Source: Tannerellaceae bacterium
GTDB lineage: Bacteria; Bacteroidota; Bacteroidia; Bacteroidales; Tannerellaceae
DNA length: 64,000 nucleotides
Assembly (NCBI GenBank): GCA_031255855.1
Contig: JAIRRS010000101.1
Span: forward strand, 1-64,000
Direction: 5' to 3'
Shown here one piece after another: positions 26,328 to 35,339 of the stretch. A program made the translations under genes and the position numbers. The notes under the pieces were generated by a model. The model saw only the letters and a list, made by a program, of their open reading frames with translations, did not search any database and had not been told where the DNA came from. Numbering within the stretch: position 1 is the first letter of the stretch; every line of letters starts with the position of its first letter.

Positions 26328-28193
26328 TCATTTCACTTCCGGTTTGACGGTCAACGTAGTTCCTTCATTATATTGCTGGTTGTTTGGAAGCCCTTTGATC
26401 CCTACGCCTTCCGTCATTAAGGCTTTTAATTCGTTCAGGTAATAATAGTAAACACCACGTGGTTTTACCTTGTATTGTTTACATAATGAAGCAGCCATGC
26501 CCACTACTTCACCCATCATTCCGGTAGTACGCATCACACGTACCGTGCCCAATGCCACATGGGTAACACTTATATTACGGCCTGCCATAAAGAGGTTGTC
26601 TACATTCCGTGAATAAAGACAACGGTAGGGAATCGGATAGGGATGAACGGGAGTATGTTTGGCAATCGATTTAAACTCGGCGCCAGGGAAATTCTTTGTA
26701 TTTTCAGGGTCGGGATAATGAAGGTCTATTGTCCAGGTAGCCGCAGCTGTGCCGTCTTCATGTACCACATAACGGCGAAGGTCGTCTTCCTTGAGGATAT
26801 AATCGCCCATCAACCGACGCGATTCGCGTTTGCCGGATACGTACGCCACCCATCCCAGCTTACGGTTGCGGTATGGTTCATTTTCTTTTAACCGGTTCTT
26901 GAGATAACTCCAATTCGAATAAACCACCAAAAGTCCATAATCACGGATTCGTTCAAAGTCTTTAATCTGGTCGTAGTTCATGCCTGTTTCCCATGTCCAT
27001 TCGCCCATCATCACTTTTTCGCAACTATTGTCGTTGAAGGCTACCCCGTAATTAAAGAATGGAAAAGAGGATGGTTTTTCGTTATCAACAGAATACCATT
27101 GGACCGACGCTCCCATAGTCATCTTGTCAGCCTTTTCCGGCGCCGTGCTCTCATTAAATTCGTCCCGAGCTTCGCGTCCCATCCTGAAATCTGCTCCGGC
27201 CAAATATCCGATAGTCCCATCGCCTGTACAATCGGAAAAGAGAGGCGCCTGAAAACTCAATTCTTTTCCTGTCTCAATATGTTTGGCTATTACGGTACGA
27301 ATTTGCCGGCCATCCATCTCAACACCTATTGCCCGGTAATTGGCAAACAGCGTGATGTTCTTTTCATTGGCAATGGCTTCCGATTTCTTGCCGTCTTCAT
27401 AATAATCCGCCGGTTGGGCATTCCCTCCACGGGTCGGGCCAAATTCCTTTTGCAGGTTGCCCAGTTCTTTATAAGGCCCTGCTTCGATACGTCCCCCTAA
27501 ATGTACCCGTATTTCCGAACTATTGTTTCCTCCCAACACCGGACGGTCATTAATCAAGGCAACCTTACATCCCAGCCGGGCGGCCGATATAGCAGCGCTC
27601 ATCCCGGATATACCGGCTCCCACCACCACCAAATCATACGTGCCGGCAGAATCGGGATGGTCGGGCAATTGCAGTAATCTTCTCCTGAAAGCTTCCAGTT
27701 CTTTCACGGATGAAGGAGGTGTTTTATCTTGTTCTGTCGTAAAATAAATAGCATCGCAACGCCCGTTAAAACCGGTCAGGTCGTGGAGTTGAAGTATTGA
27801 TCCGGTATTTTTTACAGCAATTTTTCCTGCCGGTTGCCACATCCATTCAGAACCAACATGCCCAAGTATGGCAGGCAATTCCTTTCCGTCAACAGACAAT
27901 TTGAATTTTCCCGGACCTTCCGCGCTTTTCCATGGGGATGTCCAGTTGAATGTCCGTACGTATACGTAATATGTTCCTGCTCCAGGAAAAACAACTCGTG
28001 TGGAAGCATCTTTCACAGGTTCGCCCATCCCATGTGCCATCAGATAAGGAGAACCCATTAAATCCATAAACTGCTGGTCGATTACCCAACCACCTTTATC
28101 AGAAAAACTCTCTGCCTCTACAAATAGTTCCACGGCGGCAAGAGTTTCGGCCATAAACAGACAAAAAAATGCTATAAACAGGTGTGTTTTCAT
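26328..28193 (-). CDS. Exported FAD-dependent oxidoreductase with N-terminal carbohydrate-binding-like domain
   Basis: A 621-residue protein started at 28193, where the signal peptide begins (MKTHLFIAFFCLFMAETLAA). Residues about 22-150 form a beta-sandwich resembling carbohydrate-binding modules (VEAESFSDKGGWVIDQQFMD, GTYYVYVRTFNW). From about 185 a PF12831-like FAD domain follows, with the dinucleotide motif VVGAGISGMSAAISAARLG and GGNNSSEIRVHLGGR, and the C-terminal FMAGRNISVTHVALGTVRVM. Such secreted flavoproteins in Bacteroidota are thought to act on sugars or glycosides, but the reaction is unproven. It lies 36 bases after the rhomboid gene on the same strand. Confidence 0.85.
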   Translation of the reverse strand: MKTHLFIAFFCLFMAETLAAVELFVEAESFSDKGGWVIDQQFMDLMGSPYLMAHGMGEPVKDASTRVVFPGAGTYYVYVRTFNWTSPWKSAEGPGKFKLSVDGKELPAILGHVGSEWMWQPAGKIAVKNTGSILQLHDLTGFNGRCDAIYFTTEQDKTPPSSVKELEAFRRRLLQLPDHPDSAGTYDLVVVGAGISGMSAAISAARLGCKVALINDRPVLGGNNSSEIRVHLGGRIEAGPYKELGNLQKEFGPTRGGNAQPADYYEDGKKSEAIANEKNITLFANYRAIGVEMDGRQIRTVIAKHIETGKELSFQAPLFSDCTGDGTIGYLAGADFRMGREARDEFNESTAPEKADKMTMGASVQWYSVDNEKPSSFPFFNYGVAFNDNSCEKVMMGEWTWETGMNYDQIKDFERIRDYGLLVVYSNWSYLKNRLKENEPYRNRKLGWVAYVSGKRESRRLMGDYILKEDDLRRYVVHEDGTAAATWTIDLHYPDPENTKNFPGAEFKSIAKHTPVHPYPIPYRCLYSRNVDNLFMAGRNISVTHVALGTVRVMRTTGMMGEVVGMAASLCKQYKVKPRGVYYYYLNELKALMTEGVGIKGLPNNQQYNEGTTLTVKPEVK

Positions 28194-28229
28194 AAAATAC
28201 AACAAATAAAAGGTTATATGACAATTATA

Positions 28230-28835
28230 TCAGAAGAAACTCGTCAACTGCGAAATAAATACCTTAAACAAAGAAGGCTGCAAGAATATCGGATAAAGTA
28301 ATCCATAAAGCGCCCCGTAAAAGTGGGCATTATGGTTGATATTGCCTGCCGATTGCCTGGCCATATACTGGCAGTACAACAGGTAAACAACACCAAAAAT
28401 AATTCCGGGCACAGGTATAACCGCAAAAAGGTATATTTTCCCCCACGGATTGAAAAAGATCGATGAAAATAAGACTGCCGATACGGCTCCTGAAGCTCCA
28501 ATAGACTGATAATAGATATTGTCGCGGTATTTGAACAAATCATAGAGGGAAGCAAATACCATCCCCCCGAAATAAAGCCCAAAATATCGCCACATACCGA
28601 AACCTGCCGCCCCGAAAATGTGCTCCATCAGTGAGCCGAACGACCAGAATGTAAACATATTTACAAACAAGTGCATCATATCGGCATGCACAAATCCATG
28701 TGTTATAACACGGTACCACTCCTTATATCTAAATATAGCATAGGAATTGAATGACAATCTATTAAACAAATAACGACGGTCAAAACAAATAAAAGAAACT
28801 ACTGCGGTAGTTCCTATAATCAGGTAAGTAATCAT
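28230..28835 (-). CDS. Rhomboid-family intramembrane serine protease
   Basis: A 201-residue membrane protein with about six spans. The catalytic Ser lies in YQSIGASGAVSAVLFSS (GxSG motif) and the catalytic His in NAHFYGALYGLLYP. The conserved HLFVNMFTFWSFG loop of rhomboids is present. It cleaves membrane proteins within or near their spans in the inner membrane. The minimal length means no extra soluble domain. It precedes the FAD oxidoreductase and may be co-transcribed with it. Natural substrates are unknown. Confidence 0.93.
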   Translation of the reverse strand: MITYLIIGTTAVVSFICFDRRYLFNRLSFNSYAIFRYKEWYRVITHGFVHADMMHLFVNMFTFWSFGSLMEHIFGAAGFGMWRYFGLYFGGMVFASLYDLFKYRDNIYYQSIGASGAVSAVLFSSIFFNPWGKIYLFAVIPVPGIIFGVVYLLYCQYMARQSAGNINHNAHFYGALYGLLYPIFLQPSLFKVFISQLTSFF

Positions 28836-29002
28836 TCTTATTTATCCGGGGTTTAATTCTTTCAACAATACATTTTTACGTTCACGGGATAAAGATAAGC
28901 AATATTCATATTCATAATTTATAAAATATACATTATATATGTTGTAAAACAAGGAGTTCCCATATATTTCAACGTTTACCTTTTATATCTGATTAATCTG
29001 TT

Positions 29003-29010
29003 TATATTTG
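29003..29010 (+). promoter_or_regulatory. -7 promoter box for the DoxX fusion gene
   Basis: TATATTTG, exact match to TAnnTTTG, 86 bases before the start codon at 29097. The rest of the 261-base gap (28836-29096) shows no other feature. Confidence 0.5.
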
Positions 29011-29096
29011 CAGTAAACGACTAATTGTTAAAACACTATATATAGTGTGGGTGAATGTTTCCGGAATCCGATTACTGATTACTATTTAAAACTATC

Positions 29097-30602
29097 ATGA
29101 AAACAATCATTACTATTATCCGAATGGCCATCGGTTGGCACTTTTTGTATGAGGGGCTGACTAAATTACTGGCTGAAAATTGGTCTTCCGAAAGTTTCCT
29201 AAGTAATACTTTCGGCTTTACATCCGGCTTTTATCATTGGCTGGCATCATCCCCGTCGCGGATGGAGGCTGTTGATTTATTAAACATCTATGGGCTTATA
29301 TTCATTGGGTTGGCCTTGTTTATAGGAGTTGTTGTCCGTTGGGCTTCGTTAGGAGGGATCGCTTTGCTAATTCTCTATTACTTTGCCTACCCTCCGTTTG
29401 GTATCTCTTTGCTAGGAGAGCATGACGGAAGCGTTTTCATCGTGAACAAAATTTTTGTTGAAGCTGTTATGCTCGCTTTTATCTTTTTCTACAAGGAAAA
29501 AGGGTATGGTATGGATGAACTAATAGCGCACTATAAAAATAAAAAAAATCCCGAAATACCTTCGGAATCAAATGTCCGACAAGCCAGTAACAGGCGCGAG
29601 GCCATTAAGAACCTTGTGTCATTACCTGTCTTAGGCGCCCTTGGAGGAGGAGCTTGGTGGAACCACCAAAGATATGAAATTGACGCTTCTACAGGCGCCA
29701 CAATTCAAGTGAACCGGGTAGAACTAAGCAAGCTGAAAGGCGAGCTTCCCAAAGGAAAATTAGGAGATTTTGAACTCAGCCGGTTGGTGATGGGCGGCAA
29801 CCTGATTGGAGGATGGGCACACGCCAGGGACTTAATTTATGCCGAAAGCCTTTTCAAAGCGTATAATACAGAAAAGAAAATCATTGAAACGTTGATGCTT
29901 TGCGAGCAGGCAGGCGTCAATTGTATCAATATCGGCTACCCTACCATGTCGATGATGGTTAAATATAAGCAATTGACCGGGAGCAAAATAAAAATAATCG
30001 TGCAAGTAGGTATAGACGAGAAGAACGCGGATATATATGATAATGTAACACAAGCCATTGATAACGGCATGGATATTATCCAATTACAAGGGAATTGGTG
30101 CGACTGGCTTGTAAGAGATAATAAACTGGATACTATTGCCGGAATGATGGACAGAATTAGAAGCGAGGGCTATATTGCCGGACTGGCGGCACACACGATT
30201 GATTCGTTCCTTGCTTGCGAAAAACAAGGAATAATCCCTGATTATTATATGAAAACGATGCATCACGACAATTATTGGTCGGCTCATCCACGTGAAAACA
30301 GGAAACCTTTCGAAGTAGACGGTGAACGTTATTTGGATCACAACAAATTCCACGACAACTGCTTCTGCCTCTTCCCCGACCGGACAGCAGAATTCGTAAA
30401 CCGCATCAAGGCGCCGGTTATGGGATTCAAAGTCCTTGCAGCCGGCGCTATTTCACCTGAAGACGGCTTCAACTGGGCATTTGAGAATGGAGCAGACTTC
30501 ATTTGTGTCGGTATGTTCGACTTTCAGATAGTGGATGATGTAAATATCTGTATTGATACCCTTAACAACCTGAAGAACCGCAAACGAGAATGGTTTGCCT
30601 AA
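29097..30602 (+). CDS. DoxX membrane domain fused to an internal Tat-like signal and a TIM-barrel domain
   Basis: A 501-residue protein. Residues 1-140 are a DoxX-type four-helix membrane domain (RMAIGWHFLYEGLTKLL, LALFIGVVVRWASLGG). A linker with twin arginines at 166-167 (SNRREAIKNLV) leads into a hydrophobic stretch (SLPVLGALGGGAW) resembling a Tat signal. From about residue 210 a TIM-barrel-like domain follows (LGDFELSRLVMGGNLIGGWAHA, NIGYPTM, MDIIQLQGNW, MGFKVLAAGAISPEDGF, GADFICVGMFDFQIVDD), reminiscent of aldo-keto reductases but not clearly one. I infer that the barrel is moved to the periplasm while anchored. Function unknown. Confidence 0.8.
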   Translation: MKTIITIIRMAIGWHFLYEGLTKLLAENWSSESFLSNTFGFTSGFYHWLASSPSRMEAVDLLNIYGLIFIGLALFIGVVVRWASLGGIALLILYYFAYPPFGISLLGEHDGSVFIVNKIFVEAVMLAFIFFYKEKGYGMDELIAHYKNKKNPEIPSESNVRQASNRREAIKNLVSLPVLGALGGGAWWNHQRYEIDASTGATIQVNRVELSKLKGELPKGKLGDFELSRLVMGGNLIGGWAHARDLIYAESLFKAYNTEKKIIETLMLCEQAGVNCINIGYPTMSMMVKYKQLTGSKIKIIVQVGIDEKNADIYDNVTQAIDNGMDIIQLQGNWCDWLVRDNKLDTIAGMMDRIRSEGYIAGLAAHTIDSFLACEKQGIIPDYYMKTMHHDNYWSAHPRENRKPFEVDGERYLDHNKFHDNCFCLFPDRTAEFVNRIKAPVMGFKVLAAGAISPEDGFNWAFENGADFICVGMFDFQIVDDVNICIDTLNNLKNRKREWFA

Positions 30603-30716
30603 TCAGATGATAATAAGCATCCCTACATTTTTTTTCTAAATAGATATAAAATTCGCAAGACAACAAACTTTCCAATCTTAACCCATTACTAATAATACAT
30701 AATGAAATAATATTCT

Positions 30717-30724
30717 TATATTTG
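30717..30724 (+). promoter_or_regulatory. -7 promoter box for gltBD
   Basis: TATATTTG, exact TAnnTTTG match, 52 bases before the gltB start codon. Confidence 0.6.
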
Positions 30725-30776
30725 CAATCAAATTGATATTTATTCATGTATTATAAAAACATAAAGTAAATAAATA

Positions 30777-33700
30777 ATGGATAAAATGAATCATTTTCAC
30801 AGACAGCAAGGATTATACGATCCCGCTAATGAACATGATGCATGTGGAGTAGGAATGTTGGTAAATATTCATGGAGGAAAATCGCATGACATTGTGGAAT
30901 CGGCTCTTAAAGTATTGGAAAACATGCGCCATCGTGGCGCTGAAGGTGCTGATAATAAAACCGGCGACGGGGCGGGAATCCTCTTGCAAATCCCTCATGA
31001 ATTCATTTTGCTACAAGGGATTCCGGTATCTGAGAAAGGCAAATACGGAACCGGTCTTATCTTTCTTCCTAAAGATGAAAAACAACAAGCCACTATTCTC
31101 AGTATTATAATAGAAGAAATTGAAAAAGAAGGGCTTAGCTTGATGCACATACGCAAAGTGCCGGTTAATTCGGATATATTAGGCAAGGATGCGTTAGCTA
31201 CCGAGCCGGATATCAGACAGCTATTTGTTATAGGCTGCAACAATCAGGCCAAATTTGAACTGAAATTATATATTATCCGTAAGAGGATAGAGAAAAAAGT
31301 TATTGCCTCCAGCCTGGAATCGAAAAATGATTTTTATATAGTTTCTCTATCTACCAAAAATATTATTTATAAAGGAATGTTGGAATCGATGCAACTTCGA
31401 CATTACTTTCCCGACCTGACGAATAATTATCTTACCAGTGGATTAGCATTGGTTCATTCACGTTTCAGCACCAATACATTTCCTACCTGGAGCCTGGCAC
31501 AGCCTTTCCGTCTATTGGCCCATAACGGGGAGATAAATACCATACGAGGAAACCGCTCGTGGATGGAAGCCCGCGAGCGTGTATTGCCGTCGCCTCTTAT
31601 TCCCAACATAGATGAAATTCGTCCGATTTGTCAACCAAACATGAGCGATAGCGCCTCATTAGACAATGTGTTGGAATTTTTTGTCGCGTCGGGACTCAGT
31701 CTTCCACACGCGATAGCTATGCTCGTCCCCGAAAGTTTCAACGACAGCAATCCTATTTCGGAAAACTTAAAAGCATTTTATGAATATCATTCTATCCTGA
31801 TGGAGCCGTGGGATGGTCCGGCAGCTTTATTATTCAGTGACGGCAGATACGCCGGAGGGATGTTAGACCGCAATGGTTTGCGTCCGGCGCGATATGTCAT
31901 AACCCAAAATGATATGATGCTTGTCGCTTCGGAAGTAGGTGTAATAGATTTTGAACCAAACGAAATAAAAGAAAAAGGCCGTCTGCAACCAGGAAAAATA
32001 CTCCTGGTCGATACCGAAAAAGGGAAAATATATTATGACGGCGAATTAAAAAAACAACTGGCTGAAGCAAAACCTTATAAAACCTGGCTGACCAACAACC
32101 GAATAGAATTGGACGAATTGAAATCGGGACGTAAAGCTCCCCACGTGGAAGATGATTATGAAAAGAAACTCCGCGTATTCAATTATAGCCGGGAAGATAT
32201 AGAGCGGAGTATAACACCCATGTCTATTGGCAGCGCGGAACCTGTCAGTTCTATGGGTAATGATACTCCTTTGGCTGTGCTATCTTCCCAGCCTCAAAGC
32301 CTTTTCAATTACTTCCGCCAGCAATTCGCACAAGTGACAAACCCTCCCATCGACCCAATCCGTGAAGAGTTGGTAATGAGCCTGGCCGAATATATTGGAG
32401 CTGTTGGCGAAAACATCCTTATACCCGACGAAAACCATTGCAAAATGGTACGTCTCAACCATCCGATACTGACCAACACGCAACTTGACCTTTTATGCAA
32501 TATACGGTACAAAGGTTTTAAATCAATCAAACTGCCGATGCTATTCGAAGTAGCTAAAGGTTGTAGCGGAATGCGGTTGGCTATTGAAGAATTATGTAAA
32601 CGAGCCGAACAATCCGTTAATGATGGAGTAAACTATATCATATTAAGCGACAAAGGCGTGAATGAAACACATGCTCCTATTCCTTCTTTGCTGGCAGTCA
32701 GCGCCGTTCACCATCACTTGATTTCTGTTCAAAAACGGGTGCAGACAGCATTAGTGGTAGAAACAGGCGAAATGCGTGAAGTTATGCACGCTGCTTTATT
32801 ATTGGGGTATGGCGCCAGCGCCATCAATCCATATATGTCATTTGCCATCATTAAAGACTTGGTAAACAGACAGGAAATTCAATTGAATTATGAAACCGCC
32901 CGCAAACATTACATCAAGGCGATTGGTAAAGGGTTGTTCAAAATAATGAGCAAAATGGGCATCAGTACCATCCGCAGCTACCGTGGAGCCAAACTGTTCG
33001 AAGCCATAGGGCTGAGTGAAGAAATAACAAGTAAATACTTTGGCGGTACTACCAGTAAAGTAGGTGGCGTCCGTCTGGAAGAAATTACAACAGATGTACT
33101 TGCAATGCATGCCAAAGCATTCGGAAAACCCTTGGCAGAAATCCTTGAACACAAAGGAATCTATAGCTTTCGCAAGGACGGAGAAAAGCATTCCTGGAAC
33201 CCGGAAACAATATCCAAATTACAACTGTCTACCCGGTTGGGAAGCTACCGGTTATTCAAAGACTACACCCGCGAAGTAGATGAAAAAGAATCTCCTATCT
33301 TCCTTCGTGATTTCCTGACATTTAAAAAAGGAAAATCTATTCCGCTAAAGAAAGTAGAATCTGCGAATGAAATAATGAAACGTTTCGTAACAGGCGCTAT
33401 GAGTTATGGTTCAATAAGCAAAGAAGCACATGAAACCATCGCTTTAGCTATGAATAAAATACATGGGCGAAGCAATACCGGAGAAGGAGGTGAAGATACT
33501 TCCCGTTACGCATCCCGCGAAGATGGACTTTCGCTTCGTTCGGCTATTAAGCAAGTTGCTTCGGGACGTTTTGGGGTTACCACCGAATATCTTGTAAATG
33601 CCGATGAAATCCAGATAAAAATCGCTCAAGGAGCCAAACCGGGAGAGGGCGGGCAATTGCCAGGCTATAAGGTAAACGACGTAATAGCAAAAACGCGCCA

Positions 33701-35291
33701 TTCAATACCGGGTATTTCGTTGATATCTCCCCCACCCCATCACGATATTTATTCCATTGAAGATTTGGCGCAACTTATCTTCGATTTGAAGAATGTAAAT
33801 CCCAAAGCGGAAATCAGTGTTAAATTAGTGTCTGAAAGCGGAGTTGGGACAATTGCGGCGGGGGTTGCCAAAGCAAAAGCAGACAGGATAATTATCTCGG
33901 GCTCGGAAGGTGGTACGGGCGCTTCTCCTGTTAGCTCCATCCGCTACGCCGGTTTGCCTCCCGAATTGGGGCTTACGGAAACCCAACAAACCCTTATCTT
34001 GAATGGGTTGCGGGGAAATATCCGCCTGCAAACAGACGGGCAGATTAAAACGGGTCGGGACATCGTGCTAATGGCTTTACTGGGAGCGGAAGAATTCGGA
34101 TTTGCCACTTCCGCCTTAATTGTCCTCGGATGTGTAATGATGCGCAAATGTCATCTGAATACGTGTCCGGTCGGTGTGGCAACACAAGATGAAGAATTAC
34201 GCAAACGTTTCCACGGACGACATGAATATCTTGTGAATTTCTTCACCTTCCTGGCCGAAGAAATACGTGAATACCTGGCTGAAATGGGATGTGAAAAACT
34301 AGATGATATTATCGGGCATGTTGAATTGATCGAACGAAAACCGTCCAATCATATTACTAAATGTGATTTGTTGGATTTCAGCCGCATTTTATATCTTCCC
34401 GAAGCAGCAAAAGAAAATGCAATCCGTAATACCGGAAAGCAAATCCATGACATCGAAAACGTAAAAGATGCGGATATCATCCGCCATGCCATGCCTGCCA
34501 TCGAATCGCAAAAAGAAATATCACTGGACTACGCCATTATAAATACTGACCGTTCTGTCGGCGCAATGTTATCCGGGGAAATTGCAAAACGATATGGAAA
34601 CGCAGGGCTTCCCGACAACACAATAAATATTAAGTTCAAAGGTTCGGCAGGACAAAGCTTCGGGGCATTCCTTTCACATGGAGTCTATTTCCGGTTGGAA
34701 GGCGAGGCAAACGATTATTTAGGAAAAGGTCTCAGCGGCGGGCGCATCAGCCTGATGCCTCCTGTACGCTCCACATTTACAGCAGAAGAAAATACCATTG
34801 CCGGGAATACGTTACTATATGGAGCGACAAGCGGCGAAGTGTTTATAAACGGACGAGTGGGCGAACGCTTTTGCGTACGAAATAGCGGAGCCATAGCTGT
34901 TGTGGAAGGTGTTGGCGACCATTGTTGTGAATATATGACCGGAGGACGTGTCGTAGTTTTAGGAAAAACCGGACGCAACTTCGCGGCAGGGATGAGTGGA
35001 GGGGTTGCTTACGTATGGAACAAAACCGGAGATTTCGATTTCTATTGCAATATGGAAATGGTTGAATTGTCGCTTATTGAAGAAAGCAGCGCCCGAAAAG
35101 AATTACTCGGACTTATCCGCAATCATTATCATCACACCGGAAGTCATTTGGCAGGTATGATGCTTGAAAACTTCAATAAATACGTAGACGAATTCATCCA
35201 AATCGTTCCAATCGAATATAAAAAAGTATTACAAGAAGAACAAATGGAAAAATTGCAGCGTAAAATAGCTGAAATGCAACGTGATTATTAA
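30777..35291 (+). CDS. gltB: Glutamate synthase large subunit
   Basis: A 1504-residue GltB of full length. It has an N-terminal class II glutamine amidotransferase whose nucleophile Cys23 (EHDACGVGML) should become residue 1 after propeptide removal. A central domain follows, then the FMN-binding synthase barrel (GAMSYGSISKEAHETIA, SGSEGGTGASP), the 3Fe-4S cysteines in CVMMRKCHLNTCPVG (C-x5-C-x4-C) and the C-terminal beta-helix (GGRVVVLGKTGRNFAAGMSGG). It makes glutamate from glutamine and 2-oxoglutarate and channels ammonia internally. Its electron-supplying partner gltD follows after 48 bases. Confidence 0.98.
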   Translation: MDKMNHFHRQQGLYDPANEHDACGVGMLVNIHGGKSHDIVESALKVLENMRHRGAEGADNKTGDGAGILLQIPHEFILLQGIPVSEKGKYGTGLIFLPKDEKQQATILSIIIEEIEKEGLSLMHIRKVPVNSDILGKDALATEPDIRQLFVIGCNNQAKFELKLYIIRKRIEKKVIASSLESKNDFYIVSLSTKNIIYKGMLESMQLRHYFPDLTNNYLTSGLALVHSRFSTNTFPTWSLAQPFRLLAHNGEINTIRGNRSWMEARERVLPSPLIPNIDEIRPICQPNMSDSASLDNVLEFFVASGLSLPHAIAMLVPESFNDSNPISENLKAFYEYHSILMEPWDGPAALLFSDGRYAGGMLDRNGLRPARYVITQNDMMLVASEVGVIDFEPNEIKEKGRLQPGKILLVDTEKGKIYYDGELKKQLAEAKPYKTWLTNNRIELDELKSGRKAPHVEDDYEKKLRVFNYSREDIERSITPMSIGSAEPVSSMGNDTPLAVLSSQPQSLFNYFRQQFAQVTNPPIDPIREELVMSLAEYIGAVGENILIPDENHCKMVRLNHPILTNTQLDLLCNIRYKGFKSIKLPMLFEVAKGCSGMRLAIEELCKRAEQSVNDGVNYIILSDKGVNETHAPIPSLLAVSAVHHHLISVQKRVQTALVVETGEMREVMHAALLLGYGASAINPYMSFAIIKDLVNRQEIQLNYETARKHYIKAIGKGLFKIMSKMGISTIRSYRGAKLFEAIGLSEEITSKYFGGTTSKVGGVRLEEITTDVLAMHAKAFGKPLAEILEHKGIYSFRKDGEKHSWNPETISKLQLSTRLGSYRLFKDYTREVDEKESPIFLRDFLTFKKGKSIPLKKVESANEIMKRFVTGAMSYGSISKEAHETIALAMNKIHGRSNTGEGGEDTSRYASREDGLSLRSAIKQVASGRFGVTTEYLVNADEIQIKIAQGAKPGEGGQLPGYKVNDVIAKTRHSIPGISLISPPPHHDIYSIEDLAQLIFDLKNVNPKAEISVKLVSESGVGTIAAGVAKAKADRIIISGSEGGTGASPVSSIRYAGLPPELGLTETQQTLILNGLRGNIRLQTDGQIKTGRDIVLMALLGAEEFGFATSALIVLGCVMMRKCHLNTCPVGVATQDEELRKRFHGRHEYLVNFFTFLAEEIREYLAEMGCEKLDDIIGHVELIERKPSNHITKCDLLDFSRILYLPEAAKENAIRNTGKQIHDIENVKDADIIRHAMPAIESQKEISLDYAIINTDRSVGAMLSGEIAKRYGNAGLPDNTINIKFKGSAGQSFGAFLSHGVYFRLEGEANDYLGKGLSGGRISLMPPVRSTFTAEENTIAGNTLLYGATSGEVFINGRVGERFCVRNSGAIAVVEGVGDHCCEYMTGGRVVVLGKTGRNFAAGMSGGVAYVWNKTGDFDFYCNMEMVELSLIEESSARKELLGLIRNHYHHTGSHLAGMMLENFNKYVDEFIQIVPIEYKKVLQEEQMEKLQRKIAEMQRDY

Positions 35292-35339
35292 TATTCAAGG
35301 TAGTGCTACCTGCCTATCAACTTATTAAATATTACTAAA

